Source: Bosea sp. AS-1 (lineage in GTDB: Bacteria; Pseudomonadota; Alphaproteobacteria; Rhizobiales; Beijerinckiaceae). Taken from it: 64,000 nt of DNA. The translations under genes were made by a program, and so were the position numbers. The stretch is from assembly GCF_002220095.1 (NCBI RefSeq), contig NZ_CP022372.1:5272501-5336500 (forward strand), given 5' to 3'. The notes below the pieces were generated by a model. The model ran no database searches and had not been told where the DNA came from. It saw only the letters and a program-made list of their open reading frames with translations. This document shows positions 1 through 8,366 of this stretch, piece after piece. The number at the start of each line of letters is the position of its first letter. Position 1 is the first letter of the stretch.

Positions 1-325
1 AGGCGAGACGCCGGTTGGCGAAGGCACGGCGGGCGAAGGCTTCGACCGCCGCGGTCAGGCGCTCCGCGACGGGGGCACCACTCGCGGCGATCTCGCGCAG
101 CACCGCGAGTTCGCGCGACGAGACGGCCGCGACGATCTCGGCCATCAGCTCAGCCTTCGAGGCGAAGTACGAATAGACGCTGCCGGTCGAGACGCCGGCT
201 GCAGAGGCCACTGCGGCGATCGACGTCTCGTGGAACCCGACCTCCGAGACGATCCTGCGGGCGGCGGCGAGAATCGCCTCCCGTTTCCCCGCCTTGCGCG
301 GCTGCTTCGATGTTCCCTCGGCCAT
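1..325 (-). CDS. TetR/AcrR family transcriptional regulator (C-terminus outside window)
   Basis: The first 108 residues of a TetR-type repressor run off the left edge. The N-terminus is basic, followed by a helix and a canonical TetR helix-turn-helix at about residues 34-60, with the motif SVYSYFASKAEL. The ATG at 323-325 is chosen because it begins right before the basic N-terminal segment and upstream sequence becomes AT-rich and non-coding. The ligand-binding domain is not in the window, so the inducer cannot be guessed. A 22-bp palindrome 14 bp upstream of the start suggests autoregulation (inference). Confidence 0.9.
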   Translation of the reverse strand, partial: MAEGTSKQPRKAGKREAILAAARRIVSEVGFHETSIAAVASAAGVSTGSVYSYFASKAELMAEIVAAVSSRELAVLREIAASGAPVAERLTAAVEAFARRAFANRRLA

Positions 326-338
326 GCGCAATCCAAAA

Positions 339-360
339 TTGAATCTGAATTCAAATTCAA
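339..360. promoter_or_regulatory. Operator-like palindrome upstream of the TetR gene
   Basis: A 22-bp dyad reads TTGAATCTGAATTCAAATTCAA and matches its reverse complement except for one symmetric base pair. It lies just upstream of the TetR start in an AT-rich island within GC-rich DNA. TetR regulators usually bind such dyads over their own promoters, so this is a candidate operator for the neighbouring repressor; the assignment is inferred. Confidence 0.6.
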
Positions 361-510
361 ATTGAGAGCAAAACCGGTTGCCGTCAAGCGAGTGCCGGAA
401 AGCCGATGTCGATATCACATTATGACCATGAGAATACCCGGAGATGGTCGGAGTCTGCTCGCATCAAATGAAGGCCGGCATTGATTTTGACCTCCCGTCA
501 GGAGGTGGTC

Positions 511-930
511 ATGCCCGCATATTGGATCAAAGATGGCGAGAGACGCGTCGACGCACGACATGTCACGCGCCTGTTTCATCCGGCCGTCTACAAATGGATC
601 GCCTGGCTCGTCGGGCTTTACCTCGTCGCGTCCTGGAACATCGCAGGGCAGCCTGACACCGACTATCTGATGCTGGTGGTGACCGGCGTCTTTCTGATGT
701 CCTTTGTTTTGGCGTGGGCCTCGTTCAACACGAGCCTTCCAATCAAACGGGTCGGAGGCTCGGCTGAAGCGCAGCATGCGCCTGGCCTTTCCGATTGGTC
801 GCGGCGCGAATTCGATGCCTATTCGGGCCGCCTTAAAGCCGCAGAGGCGGCGATTGAAGCTCTGCTGCCGATCGCCGCCGTAGCGTTCGGTATGGCAGCC
901 ATGGCGATCGCAACCAGCCTTGCGGACTAA
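511..930 (+). CDS. Small membrane protein of unknown function
   Basis: A 139-residue protein with three hydrophobic segments, at about residues 27-43, 53-71 and 118-136, separated by a polar loop rich in Arg, Glu and Ala. I do not recognise the family. The ATG at 511 is chosen over the upstream start at 481 because a strong GGAGGT ribosome site lies immediately before it at 501-506. The DUF982 gene follows 25 bp downstream in the same direction, so they may be co-transcribed. Confidence 0.7.
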   Translation: MPAYWIKDGERRVDARHVTRLFHPAVYKWIAWLVGLYLVASWNIAGQPDTDYLMLVVTGVFLMSFVLAWASFNTSLPIKRVGGSAEAQHAPGLSDWSRREFDAYSGRLKAAEAAIEALLPIAAVAFGMAAMAIATSLAD

Positions 931-955
931 GCGCTCCTTGAAGGGAGATATCCAT

Positions 956-1201
956 ATGAATCGCCGGCACGACTTCCAGCCATCCGTCACAGTCTTGATC
1001 GGTATTGGCGGCCTTTTCGATTGGGTTAGTTCCGTCGAGCGAGCAGCGGACGTGTTGCTCACATGGCCCCAGCACGGGATCGCCTGGAATGCTGCAGTGG
1101 ACATGTGTCGACGCGCAATGGAGGGCGCAGCGACCGCCGGTCAGGCGCGCCGCGCCTTTGTCGAAGCCGCGCTCGCGAAAGGCAACCTGGTTCAGGGCTA
1201 G
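956..1201 (+). CDS. DUF982 domain-containing protein
   Basis: An 81-residue protein with the pattern of DUF982: an aromatic-led start of the domain (FDWVSSVERAADVLL), a WP motif, a central segment with Ala and Cys (AVDMCRRAMEG) and a final ARRAFVEAA helix. DUF982 proteins are short and abundant in rhizobia and relatives; no biochemical role is established. The start at 956 has AGGGAGA eight bases upstream. It follows the small membrane protein and precedes the nuoD relic. Confidence 0.75.
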   Translation: MNRRHDFQPSVTVLIGIGGLFDWVSSVERAADVLLTWPQHGIAWNAAVDMCRRAMEGAATAGQARRAFVEAALAKGNLVQG

Positions 1202-1233
1202 TCCGGACTGAGTGCATTTCAAAGGAAAGCCGC

Positions 1234-1743
1234 ATTGACCGATGAGACTTGCCAAGGCGCAGCCCTACGAATGCTACGAGGAGATGGAATTCGACATCCC
1301 GTCGGCCGTCATGGTGATTGCTACGACCGCGACCCATTCGCATGGAGGAGATGCACCAGGCCATGCACGGCATGCGGCAGTGCCTCGAGCGCTTAGGTTC
1401 TCCGGATGGGGCCGGGCCGGTTGCAGTTCGGGATTTTAAAGTGACACCGCCGCGCGTCAGACCATGAAGCGCTCGCGGGAGGTCATGATCGAGCAGTTCA
1501 AGCTTTGCAGCGAAGGCCATCGCATGCCGGCTGGCGAGGTCTATGCCGCCGTGGAAGCGCCGAAGGGCGAGTTGGGGTTTATCTCGTCTCCGATCGAACC
1601 AGCCGGCCCTATCGCTGCAATATCCGTGCGCCTTCCTTCGCCATTTGCAGGCGATCGAGGCCATGACCCGCAAGCGCATGCTCGCGGACGTCGCCGCCAT
1701 CATCGGCTCGTTGGACATCGTTTTCGGCGAAATCGATCGATGA
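1234..1743 (+). pseudogene. nuoD: Decayed C-terminal fragment of NADH-quinone oxidoreductase subunit D
   Basis: Reading across three frames recovers consecutive pieces of the NuoD C-terminus: AQPYECYEEMEFDIP, then GRHGDCYDR in the next frame, then RMEEMHQAMHGMRQCLERLG and DFKVTPPR, then [14 protein letters not shown] and [16 protein letters not shown], then YLVSD and [12 protein letters not shown], and finally [20 protein letters not shown] with a normal stop. At least four frame changes separate them, and the first two-thirds of the gene are missing, so it cannot encode a working complex I subunit. It is presumably the remains of a second nuo copy or a transferred fragment. The stop overlaps an ATG of the next reading frame. 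Confidence 0.85.
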
Positions 1744-1781
1744 GCACCTTCCAGCAACCAAACAGCGCGTGGAGAGATCTC

Positions 1782-2072
1782 ATGAAACTGGCGGAAGCAA
1801 ATATCCAGAAGGCCTTAAATCAGCTCAACGTCAAGGCCGTGCCCGCGGGGCACCCAATGGAAGCTAAGTTCTGCGAGACCTTCGGAGAGCATACGTTCTT
1901 CCTTGATGCCGAAGGACTCAGCGTCATCGAGCCCGTGGGAACGGTGTCAGAGGAGCAGCCCACCGGACAGGTCGTAAAACTGGCTAGCTGGCTCGACACT
2001 ACATACACACAGCTCATGGTGCAGGAGCCGGAATTTACCGAGACCTTCATCGTTCTCGGACGTGCCGCTTAA
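1782..2072 (+). CDS. Hypothetical protein
   Basis: A 96-residue acidic protein with no family I recognise and no transmembrane segment. It begins [15 protein letters not shown] and has a mixed polar body ([14 protein letters not shown]). The ATG at 1782 is chosen because GGAGAG lies 6-11 bases upstream; an in-frame ATG at 1740 overlaps the stop of the nuoD relic and would add 14 residues. Codon usage is less GC-biased than in the cob genes, in keeping with the accessory character of this end of the window. Confidence 0.55.
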   Translation: MKLAEANIQKALNQLNVKAVPAGHPMEAKFCETFGEHTFFLDAEGLSVIEPVGTVSEEQPTGQVVKLASWLDTTYTQLMVQEPEFTETFIVLGRAA

Positions 2073-2324
2073 CGAGCCATTCCGCAAGAGCACGATATCG
2101 TGAGATTCCGACGAAGCTCTATGAGCGTCTTGTTTCAAACATCGGAGATCGAATGACATAAAGTCATCATGACATCATCATCTAATTTCAGGATTAAGTC
2201 GCGATACGGCCATCGTCATCTCCAATAATCAACGGTCATCCGTCGACTCGTGCGAGGTCGACGACTTGGTCACTGCTCTGGCAGGCGAGGTTCTTGCCTG
2301 AAGAGCTTTGTATCGGAGGCTGAC

Positions 2325-2651
2325 ATGACCATGAGGATCATGAGAAGGACTCTTATCGCAGCAGCATCCGCACTTGCCCTGGCGGCTGGCAGCGTCGGGG
2401 CGTCTTCGCCCGCTTCGGCCCATCCCGCTGCCTTGATTCCGCTGGCCATCGCTGCCGGCGTCGGCGGTGTTGGGCTAGGTGCGGTTGCCGCATCCGCGGC
2501 GCCTCGCGGCACAACCGTCGTCGTGCCCGAGCGGCAGGAATATCAAAGCTACTATGGGCCGTCGGCGCCGGCGGTCGTGGATCAGGCTCCTTGCTATTGG
2601 ACCCGGGCAGCCATCAACGGGGTGATGCGGCGGGTGCAGGTGTGTGACTGA
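2325..2651 (+). CDS. Small secreted protein with signal peptide
   Basis: A 108-residue protein. Residues 1-32 form a Sec signal with an Arg-rich start, an Ala/Leu core and an ASA-H cleavage context. An Ala/Gly hydrophobic stretch follows (about 38-60). The C-terminus carries CYWTR...NGVMRRVQVCD, a two-cysteine pattern seen at the end of many small exported alphaproteobacterial proteins, likely forming a disulfide in the periplasm. The start at 2325 has GGAGG upstream at 2315-2319. A hairpin follows the stop. Function unknown. Confidence 0.75.
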   Translation: MTMRIMRRTLIAAASALALAAGSVGASSPASAHPAALIPLAIAAGVGGVGLGAVAASAAPRGTTVVVPERQEYQSYYGPSAPAVVDQAPCYWTRAAINGVMRRVQVCD

Positions 2652-2659
2652 CCCTTGCG

Positions 2660-2687
2660 TCCCGGGCCGCCTGGGCGCGGCCCGGGA
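2660..2687 (+). terminator. Hairpin after the small secreted protein
   Basis: A perfect 11-bp stem, TCCCGGGCCGC paired with GCGGCCCGGGA around a 6-base loop, begins 9 bp past the stop codon. There is no T-run, so it may be a weak or Rho-assisted terminator, or serve both this gene and the convergent CBS gene. Confidence 0.55.
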
Positions 2688-2723
2688 ATCTCGTTCAGCA
2701 GGTAAGAACGCTCCCGATCAGCT

Positions 2724-3158
2724 CTAGCCGGTCTGGCTATGTTGACCACCCGGGCGCGATATACCGAGGAGCGCTTTGCCTGCCGGGCCACTGCTGGCGG
2801 CGATGGCCGCGTCGCTGAGCGCCAGAATGCCGACGAGCCTTTTGTCGCGATCGACAACAGGCAGGCGGCGCACCTGAATGTCGGCCATGTTCTCCAACAC
2901 CTCAGAGACCTCCTGATCGTCGAAGCAATATCTGATCTCATGGCTCATGACCTCGCTGACCGGGGTCAGAGGGACTTTTCCTTCGGCGACGCCGCGAATG
3001 GCGATATCGCGATCGGTGATCATTCCGACCAGCCGGTCATTGTCCCCTACCGGCAGCACCCCGACATCAAGGCCAGCCATGAAGCGGGCAGCTTGCTGAA
3101 TGGTCTCGTGCGGATTGGCCACGCAAACTTCGTGCGTCATCACTTCGCTGACTCGCAT
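2724..3158 (-). CDS. CBS domain-containing protein
   Basis: A 144-residue protein made of two CBS motifs, about residues 1-60 and 67-122. Each shows the typical MTHEV/MSHEI start, a V-x-x-LPV-x-D core and a GMITDRDIA or GILALSDAA end. Stand-alone CBS-pair proteins bind adenine nucleotides and act as energy or stress sensors; the partner here is unknown. It is isolated, convergent with the small secreted protein. Confidence 0.9.
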   Translation of the reverse strand: MRVSEVMTHEVCVANPHETIQQAARFMAGLDVGVLPVGDNDRLVGMITDRDIAIRGVAEGKVPLTPVSEVMSHEIRYCFDDQEVSEVLENMADIQVRRLPVVDRDKRLVGILALSDAAIAASSGPAGKALLGISRPGGQHSQTG

Positions 3159-3967
3159 AGCGATTTCCTTTGTCCGTCGGCTGGATGAGAGCGGTGCCGC
3201 AACTTGGAAGCACCGTATCGACTGTCGCTATATCGACTGTCGCTATCCGTGGAACGACGAACGCCTCTTCTGGTTCCCGCAGACATCTGCCTTGTCTTTC
3301 GACCCGATTCAAAGACGATGGCCGCGCTTTCCGGCCCGTCACCGAGCACGGCCTCCCTATTGTCCGGAACTGGGAGCTTTCCGCGCGCCGACGGCGATCG
3401 CTTCGTCATTCGGCAGCGTGATCGCATCTCAGGAAACAACGCCGGAACGATTGTCGCGACGGCGGGCTGCGTCCGCCTCTTCAACGGACCGGGTTCAGCC
3501 TTCGGCTTCACCAGCGTCTATTGTCGGTTTTACGGCAGTACCAAACTCCACGCGTGGCGAGGAAACGGGGAAAGAAAGCCTCGCCGCAATGAGCTTGTTG
3601 CCATCGCCGCCCCGCATGGAGTGCCTCCATCTGGAGGCCCTTGGATTGAACTGACCTCCTGCGGAGCGGTTCCACCGTAGCCACTCCAAGGCCACGTGCT
3701 GACCGAGCTTGCAGCAGTCAATGGATCATCGAATCCGGAATAACTTTTCCTGAAGACGCCATCTCGCCCCGGGGCAGGTGAATCTGTCGAATCCTTGTGA
3801 TCGTTGAGGCGCTCTTCCGCAATTGTTGACGGAAATGCATACGATTTTCTCTCCTTTTCATCTGCGACGTCGCTTCGACGGCAATGAAGCCGGGGGCATA
3901 ATCCTGCCGATGTTTCGACCTAAAAAGATAAAGACTGATGCTTGCCTCCACGATGAAGGGAGCAACG
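3159..3967. other. 809-bp stretch without a convincing gene
   Basis: Short overlapping reading frames occur on both strands, but none has a good ribosome site or a recognisable product. A 15-bp unit, ATCGACTGTCGCTAT, is repeated in tandem at about 3227-3256 (second copy starts where the first ends). The right half, from about 3730, is less GC-rich and probably holds the promoter of the glycosyltransferase at 3968. Confidence 0.5.
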
Positions 3968-4951
3968 ATGCCCGACATTTCGTTCCTGGTCGCCGCCTTC
4001 AACGCCGAGCAGACCCTCGAAGCGGCTGTCATCTCGGCGCTGGCTCAGCAGAACGTTACCGTCGAAGTCATCGTCGTCGACGACATGTCGCGTGACGGCA
4101 CTTTGGCGTGCGCCACGACATTGGCGCGGAATGAGCCCCGGATTACGGTCCTTGCTCAGGAAAGCAACAGAGGTCCCTCAGCGGCACGCAATCGAGCCCT
4201 TGCGGCGGCACGCGGCGACTGGGTCGCCATCCTCGATGCCGATGACTACATCGCGCCCGAGCGGAGCGAGCGGCTCATCGCACTGGCCAATGACCATTCC
4301 AGCCAGATCGTCGCCGACAACATGATGCACTTTCGGGATGGGGAGCCGGAGGTCACCTGGCCGTTCCTGCCGGGGCAAGATGGAGATCCGCCGTTCACGG
4401 TCGGTCTGGCCGATTATCTCGACCGCAACAGGATGACGAGTGGGGACGCGACGCTCGGCTACCTCAAGCCCATGTTCCGACGCGATTTTCTAAGCGCGAA
4501 CGGCATCGTCTATGATGAGGAATTGCGTGTGGGCGAAGATTTCAATTTCGCCCTCCAGGCCCTGTCTGCAGGCGCGCGCTTCACCATCACGCCTCAGGCG
4601 CTGTATTCTTATCGCATCATGGCGGGTTCGCTCTCGCGTAGCCTAACAGCTTCGGATCTCGAGCAGTTGCTGATCGCCAATGATCGTCTTCTCGCCGAGA
4701 AGCTTGCGGAACCCAGGTTGCGTGAGGCGAGTGCGGCCTACAGGCGGGCGGCTCAGGACCTGACCGACTATTGCGCATTCCGGATGGCTGTCAGGCAAGG
4801 TCAGTGGCCCTCCGCTCTGCGGCGAGCGACCGCGCCGCGTCTGTGGGGCACGCTGGTCCAGATGCTGCTTCATGCCGGGCGGCGCGGATATGTCCGGCGC
4901 CGCGCGACCCGGCTCGCCGTGGACCGCCGGCGCCTGGTCGCAGCGGCATGA
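3968..4951 (+). CDS. Family 2 glycosyltransferase
   Basis: A 327-residue GT-A fold transferase. The N-terminus reads ISFLVAAFNAEQTLEAA, followed by VIVVDDMSRDGT, SAARNRALAAA and the metal/nucleotide-sugar motif DADD at residues 90-93; GEDFNFAL near residue 184 corresponds to the conserved ED motif. The ATG at 3968 has GAAGGGA just upstream and removes ten unconserved residues of the longer frame. It is expected to add a sugar to the lipid-linked repeat of the adjacent exopolysaccharide locus. It runs opposite to the neighbouring GT8 gene, tail to tail, 36 bp apart. Confidence 0.88.
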   Translation: MPDISFLVAAFNAEQTLEAAVISALAQQNVTVEVIVVDDMSRDGTLACATTLARNEPRITVLAQESNRGPSAARNRALAAARGDWVAILDADDYIAPERSERLIALANDHSSQIVADNMMHFRDGEPEVTWPFLPGQDGDPPFTVGLADYLDRNRMTSGDATLGYLKPMFRRDFLSANGIVYDEELRVGEDFNFALQALSAGARFTITPQALYSYRIMAGSLSRSLTASDLEQLLIANDRLLAEKLAEPRLREASAAYRRAAQDLTDYCAFRMAVRQGQWPSALRRATAPRLWGTLVQMLLHAGRRGYVRRRATRLAVDRRRLVAAA

Positions 4952-4987
4952 GGCAGGAACGCGCTGGGGCCGATCCGAGCCAGTCAC

Positions 4988-5971
4988 TCAGTGGGACGAT
5001 GGACCGGCCCGATACATGGCGGCCGCTGCGGACGGCCTGAACAGCTTTCGCATGGTTCTGAACACTCCTGGAACGCGCCAGCGCAGCCGGGTTTTCAGCT
5101 GCAGAAGATGCTGATCGACGCCACGTGGCCGGGGCGGTGTCGGCAGCCGCTGCGCAGGAATGCGGGAAGCTCGGGCGGCCGTGAAGAACAGGGCGCTGTA
5201 GTGCACGCGATAGGCGGCATTCCAGGGCTTCAGCGAGGTGGTGTAATGCACGATGCCCGGCGCGGCGCGGCGCCTTTCGTAGGCGATCTCGTCAAGACCT
5301 AGAAAAGCCGCCGGGACGTCGGCGCAGCGCGGCTGCCAATTCCATTGCGGATCGAGGAAACGCACCTCGCCGCGCAACGCCATGTTGAGCGCATCCTGAT
5401 CCATCCAGGTCAGCTCATGTCCGCGGCGCGCAAGAATGTCGAAGACCCGTCTTTCGCAGTCGCGGGCGCGCCAGCGCTGCATGTCGATCAGGAGAACTCC
5501 CGAATTGAAGTAAGGCTCATCCTGGGTGAAGCCGATCTGGACCGGGTCCTGATGGAACGGATCGGCGACGGCTGCCAGCGTCGCATCGCCCAGATCCGCC
5601 TGCCAGAGCGGAGCGACGTTACGGCAGGCGATGGTATCGGCGTCGAGATAGAGCAGGCGCCGGTAATGCGGCTCGACGAAACGCTGAAGGATCAAGCGAA
5701 TGTAGATGCTCCGGCTGAAGTTTCTGGTGACGGGCAGGTTCCCGAACAACCCGTCATCGAGGTCGACGAAGCGCAAGACGCAGTTCGGTCGCGCCTCCAG
5801 CATCGGAGCGAAGATCGCCTGCGACAGCGCCGGATCGCGCTGGAAGGCAGCCACGATCACCTCGAAGCGGTCTCCCGGCGCATTGTCGAGCAGCGAAGCG
5901 AGCGAGATCGCGGCCTGTGCGACATACGCATCGTCGACGCAGTAGAGAACAACGATCGGCTCGGTTGGCAT
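4988..5971 (-). CDS. Family 8 glycosyltransferase
   Basis: A 327-residue protein with the GT8 (LgtC/glycogenin-like) layout: CVDDAYVAQAAISLASLL at the start, RLLYLDADTIACRN with the DxD at residues 110-112, YFNSGVLLIDMQRW, WMDQDALN, and a late HYTTSLKPWNAAY segment corresponding to the HxxGxxKPW motif that holds UDP-sugar. Retaining transfer of glucose or galactose is usual in the family; the acceptor is unknown. It is the last gene of the leftward EPS unit, 17 bp after the GT2 gene. Confidence 0.9.
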   Translation of the reverse strand: MPTEPIVVLYCVDDAYVAQAAISLASLLDNAPGDRFEVIVAAFQRDPALSQAIFAPMLEARPNCVLRFVDLDDGLFGNLPVTRNFSRSIYIRLILQRFVEPHYRRLLYLDADTIACRNVAPLWQADLGDATLAAVADPFHQDPVQIGFTQDEPYFNSGVLLIDMQRWRARDCERRVFDILARRGHELTWMDQDALNMALRGEVRFLDPQWNWQPRCADVPAAFLGLDEIAYERRRAAPGIVHYTTSLKPWNAAYRVHYSALFFTAARASRIPAQRLPTPPRPRGVDQHLLQLKTRLRWRVPGVFRTMRKLFRPSAAAAMYRAGPSSH

Positions 5972-5988
5972 CGAGAGTGGTTTCTCCG

Positions 5989-6870
5989 TTACCTGAACGC
6001 CTTCGATCCCAAATGCAGAGGCTGGGAGGCATCGGACAAGAAGTTCCGGCCGGCCGCGCTGAACGCGCCCAGAAGGAGGCGCGGAGACAGCTTGCGTCGT
6101 AATACGAAATAGCCGCCGACCAGGAGCTTGCGCAGGAATTCGAACATCAGCGCAGGCCTGCGCCCGGCATGACGAGCCAAGACGATCAGCGCGCCGCGAT
6201 AATATTTGGCGGCCGATGCCTGATCCGGTTCCGGATGGGCGATCAGGGGCCGGTTGACCATGCCGGCTCGCCCGGCGGCAAGCAGGGCGCGGATGGCGTA
6301 ATCGGTATCTTCGCCGCCGCCGTTGACGGTCCCGACCCCCAGATCCGGATCGAATTCGCCCACCCGCAGAAAAACCGATCCGCGCACGAACATGCTGTTG
6401 GACGTGGTCAACCGCACGACCTCGCGGACGGCTGCCTGCCTGACCTCTTCTGCCTCGATCGGCTCATCGTCCGGCTGTCGCTTCACGCGGCAGATCAGGA
6501 CATCGAGATCTGGAAGCGTCGCGAAGGTATCGGCCAGCGAGGTGCCGACATGGTCGGGATACCAGCAATCATCGTCCGGAAAGCCAATAACGTCATCATT
6601 GTCGGGGACAGCTTCGGCCAATGCCGCCGCGATCAGCCGATTGCGTGCCGTCGAAAGCGAGCATCGCCCCGCAACGGCTGTCAGGCGGCAATAGGGTGGA
6701 ACCCATTTACGCAGCTTCGCAAGTTTGGCACTCGCGCAGTTCTGCAGCAGGACATAAAGGCGGACATCCGCGCCATTCCGGACATTGCGTTCGATCGAGA
6801 TGAGCAGTTGCGCGAACTCCAACCCTCTGTGTCCTTCGAGATCGGTCGTCGAGAACAGGATCAAGGTCAT
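5989..6870 (-). CDS. Glycosyltransferase, GT2-like
   Basis: A 293-residue protein starting MTLILFSTTDLEGHRG. It carries a GT-A-type ARNRLIAAAL helix and FPDDDCWYP (DxD-type residues about 98-105), then a late NGGGEDTDYAIRALLAAG with the catalytic ED pair. The C-terminal third is basic and amphipathic, perhaps membrane-associated. The start at 6870 is preceded by GAGGAAGG. It lies 23 bp downstream of the flippase and is part of the leftward EPS unit. Confidence 0.85.
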   Translation of the reverse strand: MTLILFSTTDLEGHRGLEFAQLLISIERNVRNGADVRLYVLLQNCASAKLAKLRKWVPPYCRLTAVAGRCSLSTARNRLIAAALAEAVPDNDDVIGFPDDDCWYPDHVGTSLADTFATLPDLDVLICRVKRQPDDEPIEAEEVRQAAVREVVRLTTSNSMFVRGSVFLRVGEFDPDLGVGTVNGGGEDTDYAIRALLAAGRAGMVNRPLIAHPEPDQASAAKYYRGALIVLARHAGRRPALMFEFLRKLLVGGYFVLRRKLSPRLLLGAFSAAGRNFLSDASQPLHLGSKAFR

Positions 6871-6893
6871 GACCTTCCTCCTCGTTTGAATGT

Positions 6894-8366
6894 TTACGCC
6901 TGCGCCAACAGGATCGATCCGGCCCCCGTCCGGCGCAGGACAAGGCCATAGACAGCCAGGACGCAGACAAGGACCGCCGAACAGGCTGCAAGCCATTCGG
7001 CGAAAGGCATGGCCGGTGAGATGAAGGCGAGAAGCCCGAGTGCCGCGACCGGCACGAAAGGCGAGGCCACAGCGAACGCCAGGATGCCGGGCGTGAAGGC
7101 GAAAGCCCGGCCGGCAAGGTGCGACAGCACCAGCAAGGCGCCGAATTCCGACAGCGCGGCCACGAAGATGAAAAGCTCGAGATTGCGCCCGAGATAGAGG
7201 CAAAGCGCCGCTGGAAGGATCGAGATCGCGGATAGGATCGAGCCCCAGCTGATCAGCCGCGTGGTCCCATTCGCATAGGCTGCCGGGGAGGGCAGCAGCA
7301 GCAGGATCTTCACCCCGACACTGATGCCGGCCAGGCACATGAACAGGCGCGAAGGCTGGTAGGTCGAGCCGAACACCAGGCCCAGCGCGCGATCCCCCAG
7401 AAGGGCCAGACTCCACCCATAGAGGAACGCGATGGCGGACAGGCAGAGCACCCAGGCATCGAGCAGGGGCCCGGCCGCCTTGTTCCGGTCCCGCTGTTCG
7501 ACGAACAGCGGCAGGAAGGCGCTCGTCAGGAAGCGGGCCAGGATGCTGCGCGGTAGGGTCGCCGTACCATAGGCCACGTTGTAGAGGGCCAGCGCGGCCG
7601 GGCCGAGCCACGCACCGACGAGCAGCCGATCACAGGTCGTCAGCGCCACGGCAGCACCGTTGAGCAGCAGCGGACGCCCGAAAGCCGCTGCCTCCCGAGC
7701 CGTTTCGGGCTGCCATCCCAGCCGATAGGGAATGGGTGACAGGAGATGGGAGAGCAGCAGGGTCACGGCCGCGGCGGCGGTCATGCCGATGATCATCGCG
7801 GCCATGCCGGCACCCATCATCGCTGCCGCGACGGTTGCCGCAAGCCCGACGATCTGGGACGAGGCGATGACCAACGCCTCGCGCGTGAAGGCGTAACGAC
7901 GCACCATTTCCTTGACGCCCAGGTTCTCGAAGCCGCGCATCAGCACGACCGGGCCGAGCAACGCGTAGAGCCAAATGGAGGAGGGGGCGGCGAAGACATG
8001 CGCGACCAGCGGCGAGATCACGATCAGGATCAGCGCCAGCCAGGCCGAGCGGATCAGTGCCATGCTCTGCAACGTCGCCATCGCCCCGGCCGATGGCAGC
8101 GCCTCCGGCTTGCGGACGGCGAAGATGGGCAAGCCGAAATCCGACAGAACCTCAACCAGCCCGATGACGACGGCCAGCGAAATGGCAAGCCCGAACTGCT
8201 CTGGCGGCAGAAAATGCGCCAGCGCGATGTTGCGCAGCAGGGGGGCGAACGCCTCGACCAGATTGGCGAGAAGCAGCGGCGTGCTCGACGCGAGCTTGCG
8301 GTCCATTCGCTCGCCGGTGGGAACGATCAGCGCGTCGTCCGACGTGGTGATTGTCGAATGGGTCAT
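6894..8366 (-). CDS. Polysaccharide flippase, Wzx/MOP family
   Basis: A 490-residue, very hydrophobic protein with about 12-14 membrane segments and the N-terminal pattern typical of polysaccharide flippases (LLLANLVEAFAPLLRNIALAHFLPPEQFG). It should move lipid-linked oligosaccharide repeats across the inner membrane. The ATG at 8364-8366 overlaps the stop codon of the GH5 gene by 4 bp (ATGA), which fixes the start and implies translational coupling. Confidence 0.9.
   Translation of the reverse strand: MTHSTITTSDDALIVPTGERMDRKLASSTPLLLANLVEAFAPLLRNIALAHFLPPEQFGLAISLAVVIGLVEVLSDFGLPIFAVRKPEALPSAGAMATLQSMALIRSAWLALILIVISPLVAHVFAAPSSIWLYALLGPVVLMRGFENLGVKEMVRRYAFTREALVIASSQIVGLAATVAAAMMGAGMAAMIIGMTAAAAVTLLLSHLLSPIPYRLGWQPETAREAAAFGRPLLLNGAAVALTTCDRLLVGAWLGPAALALYNVAYGTATLPRSILARFLTSAFLPLFVEQRDRNKAAGPLLDAWVLCLSAIAFLYGWSLALLGDRALGLVFGSTYQPSRLFMCLAGISVGVKILLLLPSPAAYANGTTRLISWGSILSAISILPAALCLYLGRNLELFIFVAALSEFGALLVLSHLAGRAFAFTPGILAFAVASPFVPVAALGLLAFISPAMPFAEWLAACSAVLVCVLAVYGLVLRRTGAGSILLAQA

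Noticed and set aside
1740..1782. Longer start for the 96-residue hypothetical gene at 1740
   Set aside because: It lacks a ribosome site of its own, while ATG 1782 has a well-spaced GGAGAG; kept as an alternative only.
3204..3680. 158-codon plus-strand frame in the gap before the GT2 gene
   Set aside because: No ribosome site, no recognisable domain, and overlapping frames of equal length on both strands.
5345..6112. 255-codon plus-strand frame in the EPS locus
   Set aside because: It is antisense to the GT8 gene, whose DxD and KPW motifs are intact.
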